From contig NZ_DGUZ01000001.1 of NCBI RefSeq assembly GCF_002394865.1, positions 62,001-126,000 of the forward strand: DNA of 64,000 nucleotides. Direction: 5' to 3'. The first letter of the stretch is position 1, and every line of letters begins with the position of its first letter. The stretch comes from Fibrobacter sp. UBA4297. GTDB taxonomy: Bacteria > Fibrobacterota > Fibrobacteria > Fibrobacterales > Fibrobacteraceae. The position numbers and the translations under genes were made by a program. The notes under the pieces are model-generated. The model searched no databases and had not been told where the DNA came from. It saw only the letters and a list, made by a program, of their open reading frames with translations. Shown one piece after another: positions 32,801-40,700 of the stretch.

Positions 32801-34525
32801 TTATTTCATCTTGAATGCGAGCATTGTAATGTCGTCGAACTGCGGTGCTTTCCCGGCGAATTCCTTGACCGCCATGCGGACTTTGCGACACAGGAGTCGG
32901 ATAGAATCGTCTTTCGCTTCGTTCAGGACTTTCTTGAGGCGCTCCATGCCGAATTCTTCGTCTTTTTCGTTTGTCGCTTCGGGAACGCCGTCGGTGTAGG
33001 TGAAAATCGTATCGCCTGGCTTAAGCTGCACTTCGAATTCCCTGTACTTGTAGCCTTCCATGCCGGCGAGGACGAATCCGCTTTTAAGGGTTGCGACTTC
33101 GAAATCTCCGTTAGCGTGTTTGATGAATGGCTTTTCGTGGCCTGCATTGGCGTAAACGAGGTGTCCTGTCTTGATATTCAGCACGCCGCAAAGGCATGTG
33201 ACAAACATGTCGTGAACGTTGTGCTCGGCGAGTTCGTCGTTTGCGCGGCTGAGCGCTTCGGCAGGCGAGAGGCCGTGTTGCAAGTTGTGCCTCAACACGA
33301 TCTTGGAAACCATCATAAAGAGCGCGGCGGGTACGCCCTTGCCCGAAACATCTGCAATTACAAGTGCGAGGTGGTCGTCATCTAGCATGAGGTTGTCGTA
33401 AAAGTCACCGCCAACTTCGAGGGCGGGGCGCATCATGGCGTAATTTTCAAAACCTTCGACGTTGACGGGCTTTGAAAGTGAGGCTCGTTGGATTGCCGTT
33501 GCAATGGAAAGCTCCGTGTGGACTTTTTGCTGCGTTGCTGTCGCTTCGGTCAGATTCTTGACGTAATCGTCTAGTTCCTTGGCCATTTCTTCGTAGGAAC
33601 GTGCGAGTTTCCCGACTTCAGAGGTAAAATAGATGTACTGGTGGCATTTTTGCAGAGTGTTGTGGATTCTTTCGTAAATGTCCGTATTTTGCCCGAATGT
33701 CTTGGCAATTTCGCTCATGCTTTCGATAGGCTTTGTGACGGTGCGCTCCATGTAGTAGAGGAACCCGAGTGAAACCCAGATACCGATGTTCAGCAATGTG
33801 CCGATGTAAAAGTAAACGTAATTCCAGAGGTAAAGATTGTTCTCGCCGTATTTAAGTGCAATGCTTGGGTAGCTTGTAATTCCAAATGCTACTGAAATGA
33901 TGATGCTTGTGGCGAGGAAAAACAAAATGAATTTTTCGTTGAGCGAAAAAGAAAAGATGAACTTTGTGGATTTTTTTTGCTTTTTGCGCATTTTTCGCTG
34001 GCAAATGAGCGAGGCGCAGATTAGATACGGAAACCCTATAATCACCATCGTGATAAATTGATTGAAGAAAATGTTTGCCGAGAGCATCGAAAAATAGTGT
34101 TCGTCAAATTTTAGTTTGATGACGCTTACGACCATGAACGCTGCCGCAAGCGAATCTAGGATGACGATGAGCATGTACTGCACGTTCTTGTAAATCTTGT
34201 CGAGCTTGAACTTGTTCTTGTCGTTTTTGCGGAGCCTGTTCCAAATCACGGCAGGGACGTAACCGTAAATAATCTGGACGAAAAATCCCGGGATAAAGAT
34301 GATGGCGTCATAGCCTGACATGATGTCGGCGATGAGGTTTGCAATCGCGCAGCCGAGGACGCCTGCAAATCCAAAGGAAATGCCGAAAAGTAGGGGGAGG
34401 GCCGCCACAATGCGGACTTCGGTCGTTTCTGAAATTCTGAAAAGTTCTCGACAGGGGTAGCCGAGAATAAAGAAAATAAGCCCGCAGATTAAAACGATAA
34501 GTATGTATTTATGAATGTTCTTCAT
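32801..34525 (-). CDS. Membrane sensor protein phosphatase: S-component-like domain, HAMP, PP2C (SpoIIE type)
   Basis: This 574-residue protein starts at an ATG with AAGGAGTTTTTTATG context; an upstream in-frame start would be poorly placed. About six membrane helices occupy residues 1-270. The first block (FRISETTEVRIVAALPLLFG, then FGFAGVLGCAIANLIADIMSG) resembles ECF-transporter S components/QueT-like proteins. A HAMP region (TVTKPIESMSEIAKTFG) and coiled coil follow, then a C-terminal SpoIIE/RsbU phosphatase (ALEVGGDFYDNLML, ALVIADVSGKGVPAALFMM, LVYANAGHEKPF, TYTDGVPEATNEKDEEFG, DDITMLAFK) with metal-binding Asp residues intact. It probably dephosphorylates an anti-sigma-factor antagonist; no such partner is adjacent. 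Confidence 0.88.
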   Translation of the reverse strand: MKNIHKYILIVLICGLIFFILGYPCRELFRISETTEVRIVAALPLLFGISFGFAGVLGCAIANLIADIMSGYDAIIFIPGFFVQIIYGYVPAVIWNRLRKNDKNKFKLDKIYKNVQYMLIVILDSLAAAFMVVSVIKLKFDEHYFSMLSANIFFNQFITMVIIGFPYLICASLICQRKMRKKQKKSTKFIFSFSLNEKFILFFLATSIIISVAFGITSYPSIALKYGENNLYLWNYVYFYIGTLLNIGIWVSLGFLYYMERTVTKPIESMSEIAKTFGQNTDIYERIHNTLQKCHQYIYFTSEVGKLARSYEEMAKELDDYVKNLTEATATQQKVHTELSIATAIQRASLSKPVNVEGFENYAMMRPALEVGGDFYDNLMLDDDHLALVIADVSGKGVPAALFMMVSKIVLRHNLQHGLSPAEALSRANDELAEHNVHDMFVTCLCGVLNIKTGHLVYANAGHEKPFIKHANGDFEVATLKSGFVLAGMEGYKYREFEVQLKPGDTIFTYTDGVPEATNEKDEEFGMERLKKVLNEAKDDSIRLLCRKVRMAVKEFAGKAPQFDDITMLAFKMK

Positions 34526-34644
34526 AAAAAACTCCTTCTTAATTTTTAATATAAACATTTTTTGAAGAAGGTGTTGAAACGTGTTCGTACAATTGCGACT
34601 ATGGATTGAAATGGCTTGTGGAGGGTGGAAAATGGCTAAAAAAC

Positions 34645-34670
34645 GAAAAACCCTCTCTTTTGAGAGGTGA
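34645..34670 (-). terminator. Possible second terminator beyond tRNA-Asp
   Basis: CCTCTC/GAGAGG around a 4-5 base loop; read on the minus strand it is followed by GTTTTTTCG. It lies between the phosphatase gene and the tRNA terminator. Confidence 0.5.
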
Positions 34671-34703
34671 GATGTTTGTTTGTTTCGCTGCGCTCAACAA
34701 ATG

Positions 34704-34733
34704 AAAAGCACTTCTCAAAGAGAAGTGCTTTTT
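34704..34733 (-). terminator. Terminator of tRNA-Asp
   Basis: AAAAGCACTTCT / AGAAGTGCTTTT is a perfect 12 bp stem with a 5-base loop immediately 3' of the tRNA on the minus strand. Confidence 0.85.
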
Positions 34734-34735
34734 CG

Positions 34736-34811
34736 CGGGATAGACGAGGCTTGAACTCGCAACCTCCGGCGTGACAGGCCGGTGCTCTAACCAAAATTGA
34801 GCTACCACCCC
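34736..34811 (-). tRNA. tRNA-Asp(GTC)
   Basis: A 76-nt cloverleaf with anticodon stem CCGGC/GCCGG, loop CTGTCAC (anticodon GTC) and discriminator G73, an Asp identity base. The D-loop (AATTTTGGTTA) has eleven bases, longer than usual. CCA is not encoded. Acceptor pairs include two G-T wobbles. Confidence 0.92.
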
Positions 34812-34905
34812 AAATGGTTCGATTGATTTCTCAATCGGTGAACCATATTTAAAAATATGTTTTGATTCAGTCAAGTCCTTTAGGCAAAAAAAGTGAATTT
34901 TTTTA

Positions 34906-34943
34906 ATTTTGTATCATTAAAAACTTGTCTAATGATACAAAAT
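34906..34943. promoter_or_regulatory. Perfect 14 bp inverted repeat containing GTATCAT, upstream of TIGR02147 gene 3
   Basis: The arms ATTTTGTATCATTA (34906-34919) and TAATGATACAAAAT (34930-34943) are exact inverse complements around ten bases. GTATCAT is the same heptamer found twice upstream of each of cassettes 1 and 2; here it is present as a dyad and followed after seven bases by TTG. The start codon is at 34992. Confidence 0.7.
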
Positions 34944-34991
34944 ATGTTATATTAAAGTCATGGAGAGAAAAGTTTCTTATTGGGCGGTTTT

Positions 34992-35825
34992 ATGAAACCA
35001 GTAACAGAATATCGTGATTATCGCTGCTGCATGCAGGATTTTTATGATGAGCGTAAGAGGACTAGCTCGTTTACGTGGCGTGAATTCGCGCGTCTGGCTG
35101 GCTTTACGTCACCAACTTACTTGAAGTTGGTGTGTGAAGGGAAAAGCAGCCTTAGCGAGTTGGGGATTGAAAGAGTCGCTGCGGCTATGAATTTGGGCGG
35201 CTTTGAAAATGCTTATTTTCGCAATTTGGTGCGGTATAACCAAGCGAAGGATGACGAAACGAAAAAGACCGCCTTTGCAAACATGAGAAATATTGCGGAC
35301 GCCAACAAAATTCGAGTGGTCGATGGGGATGCGTTCACGTATTTTGAATCCTGGAAAAATCCGGTTCTGCGTGAACTGGTGGCGATGATGCCTGGGGCTA
35401 CTCCCGAAGATGTTGCCCAAATGTGCTGGAATCCGATCACTGCCGATGAAGTCCGTAATTCCCTGGATTTTATGGTGAGAGTCGGGATTTTGCAACGCAA
35501 GTCCGAAAATGTCTATGAGCAAACGGATAAGGCCTTGGTCGGTAATTCTGAAGTGATGCCTTTGGTTGTTCGCTCGATGCACCGTGAAATGGCGGGCTTT
35601 GCACAGAAAGCCATTGATGAGTTTGATGTTCATGACCGCGACGTTTCCGGTGTGACCATGGGGATTGACCGAGAAACTTACGAACAGATTGTGCGGGAGC
35701 TGGATTCCTGTCGCAGAAAGATTGTGGCGATTGCCAACATGTGTAAGGAACCGTGTCAAGTTTATCGATTGAACTTGCAGATGTTCCCTTTGTCTAAAAA
35801 TACACATAAAAATAATGAGGGCTGA
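34992..35825 (+). CDS. TIGR02147-family putative transcriptional regulator (cassette 3)
   Basis: This 277-residue protein starts at MKPVTEYRDYR, the conserved N-terminus of its paralogues; an in-frame start four codons earlier is not supported by them. It has the HTH-like FTWREFARLAGFTSPTYLKL, the conserved VLRELVAMMPGATPEDV, a winged-helix-like ADEVRNSLDFMVRVGILQRK and the C-terminal VYRLNLQMFPL. It lacks membrane or signal segments. Two bases separate its TGA from the next ATG, in the same pattern as the other cassettes. The perfect dyad 50-85 bases upstream is a candidate self-operator. Ligand and true targets are unknown. Confidence 0.85.
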   Translation: MKPVTEYRDYRCCMQDFYDERKRTSSFTWREFARLAGFTSPTYLKLVCEGKSSLSELGIERVAAAMNLGGFENAYFRNLVRYNQAKDDETKKTAFANMRNIADANKIRVVDGDAFTYFESWKNPVLRELVAMMPGATPEDVAQMCWNPITADEVRNSLDFMVRVGILQRKSENVYEQTDKALVGNSEVMPLVVRSMHREMAGFAQKAIDEFDVHDRDVSGVTMGIDRETYEQIVRELDSCRRKIVAIANMCKEPCQVYRLNLQMFPLSKNTHKNNEG

Positions 35826-35826
35826 T

Positions 35827-37659
35827 ATGAATAAATATATTGGAACTAACGTTTTGTGTTTGGGGTTGTTAGGGGCCCTTGCATTGACGGCGTGTTCAGA
35901 TGATTCCGTGGCTTCCAAAAGCTATGGAACCACCGAAGAAAAAAATGCATTCTGGAATGAGACTGCCAATCTTAAGGATTGGAATGTCATGAAGGGATCC
36001 GATATTAAGCTGGAAAATACCAAGAGCGCTTTGCTCGGCCGTGTTTCGCTGAAAAAGTCCGGGGATGACCTTGCCCGTGCCGGTATCGCCTATGATGTTT
36101 CCAACCCGGATGGTTCTCCAACCGATCTTTCTCAGGGTGGCGATGGTTTGTGCGTCTCGTACAAGTCTGACTTTGTTGTGGAAGTTCGCCTTGACACGGA
36201 AGACTACGCAAGCTCTTCTGTAGACAAGGATGTGCCTTTTGTCAGCCTGAATATGAAGGATTCTGGATCCGAAAGTCATTGCGCATCTTGGGAAGATTTC
36301 AAGATGAAGAAGTCGGATGATACGGATGGTTCTGACGTTGTCAAGAAGGTGCGCTCTGTGCAGCTGGTCTTTGTGGGCGAATCGGGTGCATCGGGTGAAT
36401 TTAGCATCCAGCGCCTGACTCCTTATGTTCGCTCGGATATGTGGATTGGTAAGGATGGCAAGTCCTGCGTAGAGACTGGCTTTGAAAAAGGCGATAAGGG
36501 TACTTCTGGCGAGCTGACTTTCTTTGAAAATTCTTCCGAAGCTTACTTTGACTGGGATGGCGAAGGTGATTTTTCGGATATGGCTGAAAGGATCTATTAT
36601 AGTGAAGGCCTTTATGGAAATGTAGTCTTCGAGGGTTCTAGTTCAAATCCGGATGTTGGTTTTGGATTCCTTGTTGCTGGGAAAACCACTGAAAATGACA
36701 AGGATTTCATTTATACGGCCGATGTGTCTGGCTTGTGGAAGGGCCTGTGCTTGGAATATGAATCGCAAATGGATATTGTGATGGAACTTGTTCCTGGGGA
36801 TTCCTCGACGGGAACTCTTGAAAAGAGTGTCAAGACAATGACTTTGGCAAAGAACGACGATATGGAAAAGAACTGTGCCGTGTTCGCCGATGTCTTGAAT
36901 GGTTCTGACGATATCCTGAAGCATTTGGCGAAGGTACGCTTGAAATTTGCAAAGGAAAACAAGGCTGGAACACGTTTCGGAATCAGACGTATTAGCGCCT
37001 TGGTGCCGGAAAACCTTTCTGTTAAGGAATCAGGTGAATTTGAAGAAGTGAAGCCGACGCAGTCTTCTAGCTACAAGTCTGGAAAGAGCTTCTTGTGGGA
37101 TGCATCCGTTGACGGCGACCATGTGGATCTCGGAATTTCCGGTGCAACGGCTGGTGGCGTTTGGACCAACTCTCCGGATGAAATGGATACGTATAGTTTC
37201 GGGTTCCCCGACGATGTTGAAGCTGATGATAACGGAAATGTCATTGCATCTTTGTTGAATAAACATCATAAGTTTACGGCATACGTGAAATCTGATGATT
37301 TTCTCTATAATTTGGATAGTGTTGCGACGATTGGCTTTAATACTGTAAGTTCAAATAATGAACCGGCTGATATCAGCGCATGGGATGGCTTTTGCATCCA
37401 TTACAGTACTTACAACTTCATTAGAATCGCTCTTGTCACCGATGCCGCTGCAAATAAATACTGGTATACTGAAGTTGAATATTCCGACGACATGACGTGG
37501 GGCAAGGTTTCTTGGAAGGCTTTCAAGAATATTGACGAGGAATCTAGTGAAAAGATTGAAGATGTCATCGGAAAAATTACGTCCGTGCGACTTCAGTTCC
37601 CTGTGGATGGCGAATTTGTCGTGGATAAGTTCGGATCCTATGACCAGTGTGGTAACTAA
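35827..37659 (+). CDS. Lipoprotein with three galactose-binding-like modules (cassette 3)
   Basis: This 610-residue protein has a lipobox LALTAC (Cys23). ATG 35827 follows GAGGG at proper spacing and gives a clean signal peptide; an upstream ATG at 35815 is less likely. Three cassette-type modules start near residues 41, 204 and 422. Landmarks are F-W-N-E/D-M-W/F-L-W-D at the start of each, GDGLCVSYKS, KGLCLEYES and DGFCIHYST in the middle, H-C-A-S-W-E-D-F and N-C-A-V-F, and a closing F-S-I/F-G-I or F-V-V-D motif. The Ser-rich linkers of its relatives are nearly absent. It is more acidic than them. An envelope role is inferred. Confidence 0.8.
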   Translation: MNKYIGTNVLCLGLLGALALTACSDDSVASKSYGTTEEKNAFWNETANLKDWNVMKGSDIKLENTKSALLGRVSLKKSGDDLARAGIAYDVSNPDGSPTDLSQGGDGLCVSYKSDFVVEVRLDTEDYASSSVDKDVPFVSLNMKDSGSESHCASWEDFKMKKSDDTDGSDVVKKVRSVQLVFVGESGASGEFSIQRLTPYVRSDMWIGKDGKSCVETGFEKGDKGTSGELTFFENSSEAYFDWDGEGDFSDMAERIYYSEGLYGNVVFEGSSSNPDVGFGFLVAGKTTENDKDFIYTADVSGLWKGLCLEYESQMDIVMELVPGDSSTGTLEKSVKTMTLAKNDDMEKNCAVFADVLNGSDDILKHLAKVRLKFAKENKAGTRFGIRRISALVPENLSVKESGEFEEVKPTQSSSYKSGKSFLWDASVDGDHVDLGISGATAGGVWTNSPDEMDTYSFGFPDDVEADDNGNVIASLLNKHHKFTAYVKSDDFLYNLDSVATIGFNTVSSNNEPADISAWDGFCIHYSTYNFIRIALVTDAAANKYWYTEVEYSDDMTWGKVSWKAFKNIDEESSEKIEDVIGKITSVRLQFPVDGEFVVDKFGSYDQCGN

Positions 37660-37693
37660 AGAAATCTGAGAGTTATATTGTGAGGAGGAAGAT

Positions 37694-37719
37694 CAGCCAC
37701 GAGAAATCGTGGCTGTTTC
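37694..37719 (+). terminator. Terminator of cassette 3
   Basis: CAGCCACGA/TCGTGGCTG (9 bp) around GAAA with TTTCT after it, 35 bases beyond the lipoprotein stop codon. Confidence 0.75.
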
Positions 37720-37788
37720 TATCTATATTCTATCCAGATGTTCACTATTTTTTAGACAATTTGGCGGTCTTTTCCTATATTTGCGGTC

Positions 37789-40700
37789 ATGACGAAATCT
37801 ATTGAAATCCGCGATGCTCATGAACACAATCTCCGCCATGTTGATTTGACGATTCCCCGCGACTCGATTGTCGTGGTCACAGGCGTTTCGGGCTCGGGCA
37901 AGTCGAGCTTGGCGTTTGATACGGTGTTCCAGGAAGGGCAGCGCCGCTTTGTGGAATCGCTTTCGGCGTATGCGCGCCAGTTCATCGGTCGCATGAAGCA
38001 TCCGGATGTGGAAAGCGTTCGCGGAATTTCGCCGACGATTTCGATTGACCAAAAGACGGTGAACCGTAACCCGCGCAGTACGGTGGGTACGGTGGTCGAG
38101 ATTTTGGACCATTACCGTTTGATGTTTGCTCGCCTCGGCGTTCCGCATTGCCCCAAGTGCGGCAAGGTGATTCAGGCGCAGTCGGTGGATCAGATTGTCG
38201 ATAACTTGTACGCTAGCGACGAGAATAAAAAGATTCTGGTGATGGCGCCGATTGTGCAGGAGCGTAAGGGCGAATACCGCAAGGAACTTGCCGAACTCAA
38301 GGAAAATGGTTTTGTCCGCGTGCGTGTCGATGGGACGATTTACAGGCTCGAAGAAGTGCCGCTTTTGGTGCGTTACGAGAAGCACACGATTGAAGTGGTG
38401 ATTGACCGCTTGACGCTCGAACGCAAGAACATGAGCCGTTTGCGCGAATCGATTGAAGGTGCGCTCAAGCTCACGGACGGAAAGCTCGTGTCGTTCTTGC
38501 TGACATCGCAAGAGGCGGGCGTGGATGGTGCCGCGAAGGAAGAATACCGCTTGCAGGGTACGCAGCTCGCTTGCCCGAAGTGCGGAATTTCTATCCCGGA
38601 ACTCGAACCGCGATTTTTTAGCTTTAATGACCCGAAGGGTCAATGCCCCGCGTGCAAGGGCCTTGGCGAAAGTTGCGAATTTGACATTAACTTGATTGTG
38701 CCGAATCCGAATTTGTCTTTGAAAGAGGGTTGCCTTGCCCCGCAAAAGAAGGATGACGGCTGCATTATCTTTAGCGATTTTGGCTGGCGTAATTTGCGCA
38801 CGATTGCAAACGAAATGCACTTTTCGCTGGATACGCCGTGGTGTAAACTCAAGAAGGCGCAACAGGATGCCGTGCTGTACGGGACTCCGAGCGGGAGTGA
38901 ACGCGGTGTGGTGACGATTATGCAGGAACTTTGGGATATGTGGCATATTTACCACTTCCGAAAGTACATGCAGATAGGCGTTTGCCCGGAATGTCATGGC
39001 ACGCGAATCAACCGCATTGCTGCAGCGGTCGATTTCCACGGTCATAACATTTGCGAGATGACGGAATGGTCCGTTGAAAAGTCCGTCGAGTTTTTTGACA
39101 AGCTAAAGCTTTCGCCGAAGGAACAGCGCATCGGTCGTGAAGTGCTCAAGGAAATCCGTGGGCGCCTTGGATTCTTGAAGGCGGTGGGCCTTGGTTATTT
39201 GGACATTAGCCGCAAGGCTTCGACGCTTTCGGGCGGTGAGGCGCAGCGTATCAGGCTCGCAAGCGCCGTGGGGGCGGGGCTCCAGGGCGTGCTTTATGTG
39301 CTTGATGAACCGAGTATCGGGCTGCACCCACGTGACAACGATAAGTTGCTCGAGATGCTCGAGCGCTTGCGAGCCCAAGGCAACAGCCTTCTCATCGTGG
39401 AACACGATGAGGATACGATGCGTCATGCGGACTGCGTGATTGACGTGGGCCCTGGCGCGGGTGTCGAAGGCGGTCGCATTTTGGCGGTTGGCACGGTCGA
39501 AGAACTGGAAAAGAACAAGTCATCACTTACGGGTGCCTATTTGAGCGGTCGCAAGTCGATTGAAATTCCAGCGCAGCGCATGAGAATTGACAAGAATACG
39601 CCAAAGCTCAAGGTTTGCGGTGCTTGCGAAAACAATCTCAAGAACATTGATGTTGAAATCCCGCTTGGCGGTGCGTTTACAGTAGTCACGGGCGTTTCGG
39701 GCTCGGGCAAGAGTACACTTGTGAACCAGATTTTGCGCCGCGAACTGGCTCGTGTGTTCTACAATTCCGAAGAACCGGTCGGCAAGTTTGACCACTTGGA
39801 AGGTCTTGAAAACATCGACAAGGTCATCGAAATTGACCAGACACCGATTGGACGCACTCCGCGAAGCAACCCTGCTACTTACACGAAAATTTGGGATGAC
39901 ATTCGCGACCTCTTTGCCGGCATGGAAGAAAGTAAGGTGCGTGGCTACACGAAGAGCCGCTTCAGCTTTAACGTGAAGGGCGGTCGTTGCGATGCTTGCG
40001 AAGGCGCGGGCGTGAAGGTCATCGACATGCACATTTTGCCGAGTGTGCAAGTCACTTGCGATGTGTGCGACGGCAAGCGCTTTAACGAAGCGACTCGTGA
40101 AGTTTATTTTAAGGGCAAGAACATCTCCGAAGTTCTCGACATGAGCATCAGCGATGCGGCTGAATTTTTCAAGGACATTCCGAAAATTGCAGAACCGCTC
40201 AAGCTCCTTTGCGAAGTGGGCCTTGGCTACCTTACGCTTGGGCAACCCTCCACAACTTTGAGCGGCGGTGAAGCGCAGCGCGTAAAAATTGCTTCGGAAC
40301 TGCGCCGCCCGGGGACGGGTAAGACGCTTTACTTGCTTGATGAACCGACAACCGGTTTGCATTTTGAAGATATCCGCCGATTGCTCGAATGCTTGAACCG
40401 CTTGCGTAGTCTCGGCAACAGCGTCGTGGTGATTGAACACAACCTCGATGTGATCAAGTGCGCGGACTGGATTATTGACCTTGGCCCGGATGCGGGCGTA
40501 AACGGCGGTCGCATTATCGCTACGGGAACTCCCGAACAAATTGCCAAATGCAAAAAGTCGGAAACGGGGCGTTACTTGGCTCCGGTCTTGGCGAAAAAGC
40601 ACGGCGAAAATAAACACTTTGTCCGTACGGACGAAAAGGGCGAAGATTACTCGCTTGATATCGAAGTTCACGGAGCGCGCAAGCATAACCTCAAGAACAT

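Noticed and set aside
37723..39045. A 440-codon frame antisense to the first part of uvrA
   Set aside because: Same reason: compositional mirror of a GC-skewed real gene.
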